Origin: UBA7328 sp002471345
GTDB lineage: Bacteria; Bacteroidota; Bacteroidia; Chitinophagales; Saprospiraceae
Direction: 5' to 3'
Length of the DNA: 20,114 nt
Assembly (NCBI GenBank): GCA_964011275.1
Contig: CAXGOB010000084.1
Coordinates: 1-20,114 of the forward strand
The position numbers and the translations under genes are program-made. Below, in pieces: positions 9,225-17,142 of the stretch (position 1 is its first letter; every line of letters begins with the position of its first letter). The notes below the pieces were generated by a model. The model saw nothing but the letters and a program-made list of their open reading frames with translations, was not told the DNA's origin and did no database searches.

Positions 9225-10391
9225 TCACTTACGCTCTGCTTTTTCCCATCTCACATCATTATTTCCAAACATAAGTTGTATATATCCTAAAATGATACAT
9301 AGATGCATGAATACAAAGTAAAATGGAATGAATAGATATTTGACCTTCACAGACCTATGAGCAAATAGGCCACCGAATAATGCTACTAAATAGAATAGTG
9401 TTTGACCAATAACTAAAACGTTATAGACCCAATAATCAAATGGCAATAGAAAAATAGTAGCCATCAATACTAAAATCAACGCTGAAGGTGCAAAAAGCCA
9501 TCTCATGATTCGATGCGACAACAAGAAAAAGCTTACAGAACCATATTTGAAAAAATTCAATAATGGTATCAAATGTGGAATGCTCTGAATACCCCCAGCA
9601 CTTATTCTCACTTTTCTTTTCATTTCTTCTCGAATATTTTTTGACGGCTGCTCCTTTGCTAATGCTTTGGACTCATAGGCAATTTTATATCCTTTCTTGA
9701 TCACATTCATAGTGATTATCAAATCTTCAACGAGTATGTTTTTTGGAGGAGTTTCATAAAGCTTTTTCCTGATAGCAAATAATTCACCGGCTGCTCCTAC
9801 AGTACTGCTAATTTTAGCTTCACAATTTTTAATATGAGATTCATATTTCCAATATATACTTTCTCCACTACCTGAAGCATCATCTGAATCTTTGGAAAAA
9901 ACCATTTTTTCTCCTGCAACCGCACCCACTTTTTTATACTCAAAATGGACAACCATATCCTTTATCGAATTTTTGGATAAAAGGGCATTAGCATCTGAAA
10001 AAAATATCAAATCAGAAGTAATAAGAGGAATCATTCGGTCAATAGAGTCTAATTTCCCTTTCCTTTCATCTTCATGAAAGAGATCTACCTTTCCATTTTT
10101 TTTGACTATGTCGACTGTCCTATCATCCGAACCATCTGTAACAATGATATTCCTAATTTTACTATTAGGATAATCCAGATTTAAGGTGTTTTCGATTTTA
10201 TCTAAAATGATATCTTCCTCATTATATGCAGCGATCACATGAGTAATTTTCGGAAGATCGCCCTTCGTGATAATGGTTCGAGTCTTGGACTTATAAAACG
10301 CAGACCATAACGTCAGAATCATGAAATATCCTAAATACGAATAAATCAATATGAATAAAGAAATCCAAAAAACAATCTGCCAAAAAAGCAT
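9225..10391 (-). CDS. Membrane-bound family 2 glycosyltransferase
   Basis: A 388-residue processive-type GT2 enzyme. An N-terminal helix (residues 8-30) is followed by a GT-A catalytic domain: YNEE at 56-59, TDGSDD at 85-90 (nucleotide binding), SDAN at 132-135 in the place of the DXD metal site, a GAAGELFAIRK acceptor-side motif near 199-209, and the catalytic-base ED pair at 222-223. The usual QxxRW is replaced by KRKVRISAGGIQ (258-269), which I know from related Bacteroidota enzymes. About four helices occupy residues 285-380. It should transfer sugar from a nucleotide-sugar at the cytoplasmic face of the inner membrane, probably for an exopolysaccharide; the sugar is unknown. It lies 123 bases upstream of the giant T9SS gene on the same strand, so co-transcription is possible. 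Confidence 0.85.
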   Translation of the reverse strand: MLFWQIVFWISLFILIYSYLGYFMILTLWSAFYKSKTRTIITKGDLPKITHVIAAYNEEDIILDKIENTLNLDYPNSKIRNIIVTDGSDDRTVDIVKKNGKVDLFHEDERKGKLDSIDRMIPLITSDLIFFSDANALLSKNSIKDMVVHFEYKKVGAVAGEKMVFSKDSDDASGSGESIYWKYESHIKNCEAKISSTVGAAGELFAIRKKLYETPPKNILVEDLIITMNVIKKGYKIAYESKALAKEQPSKNIREEMKRKVRISAGGIQSIPHLIPLLNFFKYGSVSFFLLSHRIMRWLFAPSALILVLMATIFLLPFDYWVYNVLVIGQTLFYLVALFGGLFAHRSVKVKYLFIPFYFVFMHLCIILGYIQLMFGNNDVRWEKAERK

Positions 10392-10507
10392 GCAGCTAAA
10401 CTAAATGAAAATATAGGAGCAAAGGACATTTTTCTCTTGGAAAAAAAATCACTTGAAGTTGCAACCGTTTGTGTAATTCAAACTTAAATCATAACAGACA
10501 AAATTTC

Positions 10508-10945
10508 ATGATTAACGTTTCTAAAATTGAACCTAAAGAGATAATGGAAGGGTTTTTAAGGAGGTTCATTCGTACAGAACACCTAACTTTGGCCTACTGG
10601 AACATAGAAGAGGAAACTCAACTACCTCTACACTCTCATCATCATGAACAGATTACTCAGGTCACAAAAGGGAAGTTCGAATTGACGGTAGACGGTGTAA
10701 TAAGACTTGGTAAAGAAGGTGAAATCGTAGTTATCCCATCTTATGTAGAAAATCGCGGAATAGCTCTTACTCCTTGTGAAATTTTTAATATTTTTAGTCC
10801 TGTGAGGAAGATTATAGATAATAAGAACATTTCGAATGCCATTCATTCAATTTCAATAGTTCTAGAACTAGGTCCAATCCTAACTCTTTTATCATTTGCT
10901 CCACTTCACTTTTCACTGGCAATATGCGATTGTCAAAATCTTTAG
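10508..10945 (+). CDS. Cupin-domain protein, C-terminus frameshifted
   Basis: A small single-domain cupin. The metal-binding motif 1 is LHSHHHEQITQVTKGKFE, followed by the second half EGEIVVIPSYVENRG and a typical family ending IFNIFSPVR. ATG 10508 (MINVSKIEP) is preferred over the ATG at 10469, whose extra 13 residues are not cupin-like. The open frame runs on to 10945, but the part after FSPVR (from 10808) is not cupin-like and lies antisense to another gene. One extra G after 10807 would give VREDYR and a stop at 10819-10821, the normal ending for this family. I therefore read a one-base deletion, or a sequence error, at the GG run 10806-10807. The fold is near certain; the substrate is unknown. 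It is divergent from the glycosyltransferase gene. Confidence 0.75.
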   Translation: MINVSKIEPKEIMEGFLRRFIRTEHLTLAYWNIEEETQLPLHSHHHEQITQVTKGKFELTVDGVIRLGKEGEIVVIPSYVENRGIALTPCEIFNIFSPVRKIIDNKNISNAIHSISIVLELGPILTLLSFAPLHFSLAICDCQNL

Positions 10946-11276
10946 ACCACTTGGTGGCATTTCTTATTACCAAAATCACAACCACTCCCATTCCAATTTT
11001 CAAGGTCCAATTGAGAATAGCTGCAAATTTAAAATCAGGAATATAAATGTTATAAAATACAAGAAACACGGCTGGTATATAGAGTCAATGCCATGGTTGT
11101 ATTCGTAAGATGCATCTTTTTCCTTTTGAATACATTCAATTTTACTTGCACTAAATATTCTCGAACTGATAATGTTCTTGTATCTCAAAATTATTGGTTC
11201 TATTTTAAATAATAGAAAGCACAATCAATAAAAAAAACATGAAGAATCCAATATAAATGGAAGTATGAAAGATCAT
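10812..11276 (-). pseudogene. Decayed membrane protein, likely partner of the ECF sigma remnant
   Basis: Three overlapping minus-strand frames each look like part of one membrane protein. One from 11276 has a single hydrophobic helix (MIFHTSIYIGFFMFF) and stops at 11205-11207. One from 11224 to 11000 has ILRYKNIISSRIFSASKI and a hydrophobic end. The last from 11069 to 10812 has a helix (KIGMGVVVILVIRN) and a charged tail (DNRILPVKSEVEQMIKEL). Bacteroidota ECF sigma genes are often followed by a small membrane protein with two to four helices and a tail like this, so I infer a frameshifted relic of that partner, perhaps an anti-sigma-like protein. Its stop at 10812-10814 overlaps by ten bases the repaired stop of the convergent cupin gene, which supports the tail being a true former gene end. 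Confidence 0.45.
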
Positions 11277-11281
11277 ATTCC

Positions 11282-11588
11282 CTAACAAAGCTTAGGGTGT
11301 AAAGGCAACAAAAAAATAAACAAAGTAAAAAGTCCAGTAAGTTTCATTTTTCCTTTTACTCTATTATAAAGGATGCAAGTATTTATAGCTATTCTATGTA
11401 TCCATGTAGATATTTTGGCATCATTTCTAAATCGATCTAGTCCTTTCCAAACTTTTAGCAATTATTACTGATATAAGTCCTGTACATCAGGCTTATAAGA
11501 AGCAAATCCACAAAATACGTCCATAGACAACATTTCGGTGAGAGTCTAGTATTTGTTCGAAAAGATATTTTTTGTCATCCAATGACAT
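11282..11588 (-). pseudogene. ECF sigma-factor remnant (region 2 only)
   Basis: Read on the minus strand from ATG 11586-11588, the first frame gives MSLDDKKYLFEQILDSHRNV, a typical start of a short Bacteroidota ECF sigma factor. A one-base shift near 11519-11524 leads to KPDVQDLYQ, then two consecutive stops (TAA at 11465-11467 and 11462-11464) where the family has a Glu-Ile-like pair, then LLKVWKGLDRFRNDAKIST and WIHRIAINTCILYNR. This last stretch is classic sigma-70 region 2 (core-RNA-polymerase and -10 binding). The frame then stays open to a stop at 11282-11284, but region 4 (-35 recognition, about 60 residues) is missing and the space left for it is too short. So the gene carries a frameshift, two nonsense codons and an internal deletion and cannot make a working sigma factor. 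Confidence 0.75.
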
Positions 11589-11840
11589 CTGAATTTTTAT
11601 CCAATAGATACTATGTTTTATAAAACATTACACTTTCTCCGCAAAATGTTCAAGATATTACTGAAGCAATAAATCGTACACAATCCATCACTTTACATAA
11701 TTCTTCAATATGCATTATACTCAGCATAAAATATCTCAATCAAAATAGATAACCCTCAAATATTTTACATAACTTATCCCCTATAAGACAAAGAGCTATA
11801 TTCGATATGCACATTTCTCACATCTAAAAAACAACCAACC

Positions 11841-13967
11841 ATGAGTTACGAAACTAAAAATATCAGAAATGTCACTCTGCTGGGCCACTCTGGCAGTGGC
11901 AAAACGACATTATCCGAGGCTATGCTATTCGAATCTGGAAGTACAAAGCGAAGAGGATCCGTTAGTGATCAGAGTACAGTATCGGATTATTCAAATATCG
12001 AAAAAGACAGAGGAAATACAGTTTTTAGCACTTTGATGCATGCTAAATGGAGAGACTGTAAAATAAATATTTTAGACACCCCTGGTTCTGATGACTTTAT
12101 TGGTGAAATAGTTTCATCTCTTAAAGTAGCAGACACTGGTGTAGTGGTACTAAACGGTGCTAATGGAGTAGAAGTCGGAACAGAAATCATCTGGGAATAC
12201 ATACAAAAAAATAACACACCCGCCATTCTTGTAGTGAATCAAATGGACCATGACAAAGCTGATTTTGACTCTACTTTTGAACAAGCAAAAGAGAGGTTTG
12301 GATCAAATGTTCTTGCAGTACAATATCCGCTCAACCCAGGTAGTAGCTTTAATACAATCGTTGATGCTTTAAGGATGACGATGTACGAGTTTGGCCCCGA
12401 TGGAGGTAAACCAAATAAAGTGGCCATTCCAGAAAGTGAAATAGGAAGAGCACAAGAAATGCACAATGCACTTGTAGAAGCTGCAGCTGAAAATGATGAA
12501 GAGCTAATGGAAAAATTTTTCGAAGAAGGTTCATTATCAGAAGAAGAATTAGCAAAAGGACTGACTATCGCATTGGCAAATCAAGAGATATATCCAGTAT
12601 TCTGTTGTTGTGCAGAGCAAAATATGGGAAGCGGTAGAATTATGGGTTTTATAAATGATATTGCTCCTAGTCCAAATGAAAGGCCAGCCGCATTGTCCAC
12701 TCAAGGAGAAGAGATTCCATGTGATGCAAATGGAAACGATATAGCGTTCATTTTCAAAACAATATCGGAGCCACAAGTAGGAATGGTTTCGTATTTTAAA
12801 GTGTACTCTGGAAAGATAAAAGCAGGAAATGAACTATACAATCTTACCCATAGATCAACAGAACGAATAGCTGCTATTTTTGAAGCTAACGGTAAAAACA
12901 GAACGACTGTAGATGAGTTAAAAGCAGGTGATATAGGTGTAACCGTGAAGCTTAAAAACTCACATAGCAATGAGTCTTTGATACAAAAAGGCACTGAAAT
13001 GGAAGTTGAGAAAATGACTTTTCCAAGTCATAGATTCCGGACTGCCATAGCTCCTCCTTCCAAAGGAGATATGGAGAAAATTATGAAAGCACTGCATCAG
13101 ATTGAAGAAGAGGATCCTACTTTAGAAATAGAACAATCAGCTACACTTAAGCAAACCATTCTTCATGGTCAGGGCCAACTTCATCTTGATCTCATCAAGT
13201 ATAGAATAGAAAAAGTGAACAATTTGGAACTCGCTTTTGACAAACCGAAAATCCCGTATCGAGAGACGATTACTACCATGGCTCAAGGTCATTATAGACA
13301 TAAGAAGCAGTCAGGTGGGTCAGGACAATTTGCTGAAGTGTATATGCGTATTGAGCCTTACTATGTAGGTATGCCTGAACCAGATGGTCTAAATGTGAGA
13401 AATGCTGAATTAGTAGATTTGGAATGGGGAGGGACTTTAGCTTTTTATTGGTGTATAGTAGGTGGATCAATAGATACTAAATATAGCAATGCAATCAAGA
13501 AAGGTGTAATATCCAAAATGGAAGAAGGTCCCCTGACAGGATCAAGATGCCAGGATATACGAGTATGTATTTATGACGGAAAAATGCACTCAGTGGACAG
13601 TAATGATATGGCATTCATGATAGCTGCGACTCATGTATTTAAGACTTCATTCATACAGGCTAAGCCACAACTTATGGAACCTATCTATAATCTAGATATA
13701 CTGTGTAGTGACACTGTGATGGGGGATATAATGGGTGATCTTCAGACCAGAAGAGCTATGATACAAGGCATGACTACAGAAGGCCATTATCAAAAAATAA
13801 GTGCCAAAGTTCCTCTTGCTGAGCTTTATAAATACAGCTCTACATTGAGATCTATTAGTCAGGGCAGAGCCAAATTCACAAGAAGTTTTGCTGAGTTTGC
13901 CTCAGTGCCACCTGAAGTTCAGAATCAGTTGGCAAAGTCTCATGCTTCGGAAGCTGAGGCTGCATAG
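11841..13967 (+). CDS. EF-G-2-like translation GTPase (elongation factor G paralogue)
   Basis: A 708-residue protein with the full five-domain layout and length of elongation factor G. G1 is GHSGSGKT (15-22), the switch I region has EKDRGNTV (54-61), G3 is DTPGSDDF (79-86) and G4 is NQMD (133-136). Domain II, III, IV and V segments follow, for example GQGQLHLDL in domain III and GGSGQFAEV in domain IV. Two key positions differ from canonical EF-G: the catalytic His of DTPGHVDF is Ser83, and the G4 Lys is Gln134. The N-terminal pattern (KTTLSEAMLFESGS, RRG, TVSDYS) matches the EF-G-2 type known structurally from Thermus thermophilus rather than the main FusA. It probably binds GTP and the ribosome in the cytoplasm, but its role is not settled. 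It is monocistronic, with its own terminator. Confidence 0.88.
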   Translation: MSYETKNIRNVTLLGHSGSGKTTLSEAMLFESGSTKRRGSVSDQSTVSDYSNIEKDRGNTVFSTLMHAKWRDCKINILDTPGSDDFIGEIVSSLKVADTGVVVLNGANGVEVGTEIIWEYIQKNNTPAILVVNQMDHDKADFDSTFEQAKERFGSNVLAVQYPLNPGSSFNTIVDALRMTMYEFGPDGGKPNKVAIPESEIGRAQEMHNALVEAAAENDEELMEKFFEEGSLSEEELAKGLTIALANQEIYPVFCCCAEQNMGSGRIMGFINDIAPSPNERPAALSTQGEEIPCDANGNDIAFIFKTISEPQVGMVSYFKVYSGKIKAGNELYNLTHRSTERIAAIFEANGKNRTTVDELKAGDIGVTVKLKNSHSNESLIQKGTEMEVEKMTFPSHRFRTAIAPPSKGDMEKIMKALHQIEEEDPTLEIEQSATLKQTILHGQGQLHLDLIKYRIEKVNNLELAFDKPKIPYRETITTMAQGHYRHKKQSGGSGQFAEVYMRIEPYYVGMPEPDGLNVRNAELVDLEWGGTLAFYWCIVGGSIDTKYSNAIKKGVISKMEEGPLTGSRCQDIRVCIYDGKMHSVDSNDMAFMIAATHVFKTSFIQAKPQLMEPIYNLDILCSDTVMGDIMGDLQTRRAMIQGMTTEGHYQKISAKVPLAELYKYSSTLRSISQGRAKFTRSFAEFASVPPEVQNQLAKSHASEAEAA

Positions 13968-14003
13968 TTCAATTATAGAACATTAATCTTTTACTTAACA
14001 TCG

Positions 14004-14047
14004 AAGAGGGTCTTTTCATTAACATTTGAAAGACCCTCTTTTAATTT
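14004..14047 (+). terminator. Rho-independent terminator of the EF-G-like gene
   Basis: A perfect 12-base-pair stem, AAGAGGGTCTTT (14004-14015) with AAAGACCCTCTT (14029-14040), encloses a 13-base loop. It is followed by a T-rich tail (TTAATTTTT). It lies 36 bases after the stop codon. The stem is nearly symmetrical, but no minus-strand gene ends here. Confidence 0.88.
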
Positions 14048-14098
14048 TTCCTTAGATAGCATAAATTGGGACTAACATTGCCCCATAGTTCTTGGCCT

Positions 14099-14758
14099 AT
14101 GCTTAAATACTTCATTTATTTCTCAATTGTATTTATTTCTCTAGGATGTAAATATGATAGTACAGAATTCAGGAACAAAATGAAAGCCATCGAAGCAGCA
14201 TTGCCAAATCCATTTTATGAAGAAGAAAAGGGAACGTTTTTAGACACCAGGGACGCTACAACTTATAAATGGATCAGGGTAAAAACTGGACATAAATGGA
14301 TGGCAGAAAATCTAAACCTTTTTAAGTTAGAAGGGTCGAAACCATCTGATACCCTAAGCGGCAGGCTATATGCTTTAAGTATTGCACAGATTGCTTGTCC
14401 TTTTGGTTGGCATTTGGCTACAGACGATGAGTGGTTATCTCTTTTAGCTGCGTATGGTGGCCTCATGTTTGAAATATGGGTTCCTTCCGCATCAGGAATT
14501 GACCATGTTGACGGTTATGGCGACTATGGCGATTATGGCGATTATAGAACTAGTTTCAAAAAATTGACCTATAAAGATAAAGGAATTGGATTTGATGCGA
14601 TTGTTAAAAGAACATCTCGATCATCTCATGTAAACTTTCCTCAATTTACAAGTTTTTGGTCATCTAAAACTGAAGATGTACCCTATACTCCTATTTACAG
14701 TTTTTCTATGAGAGACTATAAAAGGTTTGTAGAAAGTAAGTCGGCACCTTACAGATAG
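14099..14758 (+). CDS. FISUMP-domain lipoprotein, 3' end probably frameshifted
   Basis: A lipoprotein of 219 residues in this frame. The signal peptide ends in the lipobox SLGC (Cys17). The FISUMP (Fibrobacter succinogenes major paralogous) domain shows DTRDATTYKWIRVKTG and KWMAENL around residues 49-72, and the hallmark CPFGWHLATDDEW at 100-112. ATG 14099 is chosen over an in-frame TTG at 14066 because it sits directly before the signal peptide. The frame stops at 14756-14758 after SAPYR, without the family's closing motif. One frame over, the sequence continues SGFRHCRCVEDY and stops at 14796-14798, which resembles the usual FISUMP ending (GFxxRCxxD). A one-base indel shortly before 14758 is therefore likely. 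The function of FISUMP proteins is unknown; this one should be anchored to a membrane facing away from the cytoplasm. Confidence 0.75.
   Translation: MLKYFIYFSIVFISLGCKYDSTEFRNKMKAIEAALPNPFYEEEKGTFLDTRDATTYKWIRVKTGHKWMAENLNLFKLEGSKPSDTLSGRLYALSIAQIACPFGWHLATDDEWLSLLAAYGGLMFEIWVPSASGIDHVDGYGDYGDYGDYRTSFKKLTYKDKGIGFDAIVKRTSRSSHVNFPQFTSFWSSKTEDVPYTPIYSFSMRDYKRFVESKSAPYR
14516..14545 (+). repeat. Nine-base tandem repeat encoding (YGD)n
   Basis: Three tandem copies of TATGGCGAY (14516-14542) plus a partial fourth encode GYGDYGDYGDY inside the FISUMP domain. The in-frame unit could expand or contract by slippage without breaking the gene. Confidence 0.85.
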
Positions 14759-14898
14759 ATCCGGCTTTCGACATTGTAGATGTGTTGAAGACTACTGAGT
14801 AGTAATTATCGGAAAAAAGTGTATTCATTGAATTCAAACCCTGACTGATACCCTATGAAAATTCTCAAAACATAATCAATTTCCTTATTACTCTAATC

Positions 14899-14929
14899 TT
14901 GTTCAACGCTACATGAATAATTACATTTT
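14899..14929 (+). promoter_or_regulatory. Possible Bacteroidota-type promoter of the hydrolase gene
   Basis: TTG (14899-14901) and TACATTTT (14922-14929) are separated by 20 bases, in line with the Bacteroidota -33/-7 consensus TTG and TAnnTTTG with one mismatch. A transcript would start near 14936, about 27 bases before the start codon. Confidence 0.35.
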
Positions 14930-14962
14930 CATTACATTACAAGCATTAGAACTATCTAGAAT

Positions 14963-16726
14963 ATGAATATCAGTCGATTTACACTTTTTTACATTTTACT
15001 TCTTCTGTCATTTACATTTAATCTGACTTCTTGTTCCGTTTCCTATCTTATCAGTGAAGATGACCAGGCTAAAGAAGGCATCACTATGACCTTCCCAAAA
15101 GAACACTATGCTGAGGCTGTAGACGGTCGACTGATCCTATTGATTTCAGATAACAATAGCTCCGAGATGAGGTTCCAATTAAGAGACGATTCTAAGAAAT
15201 GCCAAGGTTTTGGAATGGACGTGAACCAGTGGAAAGCAGGACAAGCCATTCCATTTGCACTTAACTCTTTTGGGTACCCAATTAATAATATTGAAGATTT
15301 ACCTAAAGGGGAATACTTTGTACAAGCTCTATTTCACAAGTATGAAACTTTTATAAGAGCCGATGGTCACGTAGTAAAATTACCCATGGATCGAGGAGAA
15401 GGCCAACAATGGAACAGGTCACCTGGAAATCTATATTCTACACCAAAAAAGGTAAAAATAATAAAAGGAGAAACACCCCAATTCTCCATTCACCTGGATC
15501 AAATAATTCCTCCTATAAAAAAACCTAAAGACACTAAATATGTAAAACACATTCAAATAAGAAGCAAAATGCTCAGTGACTTTTGGGGAAGAGATATGCA
15601 CATAGGTGCCCATGTCTTATTACCAGAAGGATGGGATGACCATCCTGATGTAAAGTATCCATTAGCCATTCAGCATGGACATTTTCCTAGGGACTTTGGA
15701 GGGTTCAGAGTAGAACCTCCTGATCCAAATTTGAAACCTACTTACAGTGAAAGATTTAGTGTAGATGGATATAATAAAACTGTACAGGAGGAAGCCCATG
15801 ACTTTTACAAGTTATGGACAGGCCCAGATTTTCCAAGAGTATTAGCTGTATTAATACAGCATCCTACTCCTTATTATGATGATTCCTATGCAGTGAATAG
15901 TGAGGCTCAAGGGCCATACGGAGATGCATTGACTTATGAACTAATACCAGAGATAGAAAAAAGGTTTAGAGGAATAGGAGAAGGGTGGTCAAGGTTTGTT
16001 TATGGAGGCAGCACAGGAGGGTGGGAAGCTCTAGCTGTGCAAGTAAAATACCCTAAAGAGTATGGTATGTGCTTTGCAGCATGCCCAGACCCAATAGACT
16101 TCAGAGCATATTGTTTGGTCAATATTTATGAAGATGAGAATGCCTATTACAAAGAAGGACCATTTAAAAAGACATTAGTAGCAGGTCATAGAGATTACCT
16201 TGGCAATGTAGATGCTGCACTCAGAGATATGAATCATCGTGAATTAATATTGGGCACAAGAGGGAGATCTGGTCAACAATGGGATATATGGGAGGCTACT
16301 TACTCCCCTATTGATAAAGATGGATATCCGAAAAGGGTTTGGAATCGTATAACAGGAAAAATCGATAAGGAAGTTGCCAGTTATTGGAAAGAAAACTATG
16401 ACCTAGCATACATTATGAAACGTGACTGGGCCAAAAACGGTAAAGATTGGGAACATAAAATCCACCTCTATTGCGGAGACATGGATAATTATTATCTCAA
16501 CAATGCTGTCTATTTAGCTGAGGATATATTAAATGAAACAACTGAGCCTCATTACAATGGAGAAGTGGATTATGGCGACAGAGCCGAACACTGCTGGAAT
16601 GGCGATCATGACAATGGGAATCACATCAGCAGACTCAGATATCATCGAATGTTTATACAAAAATATGTGGACAAAATCGACAAGATAGCCCCTGAAGGAG
16701 CTGATTTAGAAAGTTGGAGATATTGA
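14963..16726 (+). CDS. Lipoprotein alpha/beta-hydrolase, putative esterase
   Basis: A 587-residue secreted lipoprotein. Residues 1-23 form a signal peptide ending in the lipobox LTSC (Cys24). Residues 35-180 are a beta-rich N-terminal domain that I do not recognise. Residues 195-580 form an alpha/beta-hydrolase domain of the putative-esterase (esterase D/feruloyl esterase) kind: LLPEGWDDHPDVKYPLAIQHG marks its first strands, and YGGSTGGWEAL holds the nucleophile Ser350 in GxSxG. CGDMDNYYLN (504-513) is the likely acid segment, and His549 or His554 in DHDNGNH is the candidate catalytic His. The domain is long for the family, with a large insertion between nucleophile and acid (about 390-500). 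It should hydrolyse an ester outside the cytoplasm; the substrate is unknown. It stands alone with its own apparent promoter. Confidence 0.8.
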   Translation: MNISRFTLFYILLLLSFTFNLTSCSVSYLISEDDQAKEGITMTFPKEHYAEAVDGRLILLISDNNSSEMRFQLRDDSKKCQGFGMDVNQWKAGQAIPFALNSFGYPINNIEDLPKGEYFVQALFHKYETFIRADGHVVKLPMDRGEGQQWNRSPGNLYSTPKKVKIIKGETPQFSIHLDQIIPPIKKPKDTKYVKHIQIRSKMLSDFWGRDMHIGAHVLLPEGWDDHPDVKYPLAIQHGHFPRDFGGFRVEPPDPNLKPTYSERFSVDGYNKTVQEEAHDFYKLWTGPDFPRVLAVLIQHPTPYYDDSYAVNSEAQGPYGDALTYELIPEIEKRFRGIGEGWSRFVYGGSTGGWEALAVQVKYPKEYGMCFAACPDPIDFRAYCLVNIYEDENAYYKEGPFKKTLVAGHRDYLGNVDAALRDMNHRELILGTRGRSGQQWDIWEATYSPIDKDGYPKRVWNRITGKIDKEVASYWKENYDLAYIMKRDWAKNGKDWEHKIHLYCGDMDNYYLNNAVYLAEDILNETTEPHYNGEVDYGDRAEHCWNGDHDNGNHISRLRYHRMFIQKYVDKIDKIAPEGADLESWRY

Positions 16727-17142
16727 CAAAAGGCAGATAAAAGGATTATGAGGAAGCAGTAGAAATAGAAATGATTGTTTCAATGTTTCACTTGACTAAT
16801 ACTTCAAAAATGTATTGATAATGTTCACTATTTACATCCAATTCATTAGAAATATTCATCAAGTTAAATAGTCGATTTCTCTTGTCAAAAACCTTTTAGG
16901 AAAAGTCTCTTCTTCAGATAGACTAAATTAATGAAATCCTAAAATTTCTTGAACTATGAACTCAAGATTGCTTTCTATGTTCGACTTCTATATTCAAATC
17001 ATTAGATTTTTGTGGGTTGTTTTCTGATTCATTGCTTTCTGATATAGTTTTTTAGTGTTATCGGATTAATAATTGCAATAACTTTACAAGAGAAGAATAG
17101 TAGACTTCATCAGAAGACCAAAAAGAAATAAAGTATTTAGAA
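16727..17142. other. Intergenic stretch, no supported gene
   Basis: This 416-base AT-rich gap shows no hairpin terminator after the hydrolase gene and no RNA gene. A 23-codon minus-strand frame at 16788-16859 (starting MNISNELDVNSEHYQYIF) has protein-like composition but nothing recognisable around it. TAACTTTA at 17079-17086 could be the -7 element for the next gene, about 60 bases before its start codon, without a good -33 element. Confidence 0.45.

Noticed and set aside
10469..10507. Upstream ATG at 10469 as the cupin start
   Set aside because: It adds 13 polar residues without similarity to cupin N-termini, and MINVSKIEP at 10508 looks like the natural start.
10628..10846. 72-codon minus-strand open frame opposite the cupin
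   Set aside because: It lies antisense to clearly recognisable cupin sequence and has no family features of its own.
11472..11497. Hairpin TATAAG-t-CCTG/CAGG-CTTATA as a possible terminator or operator
   Set aside because: It has a bulge and no T tract on either strand, and it falls inside the sigma-factor coding remnant, which explains the sequence.
11797..11804. TATATTCG as the -7 promoter element of the EF-G-like gene
   Set aside because: It lacks a TTG at the right distance and departs from TAnnTTTG, so it is too weak to annotate.
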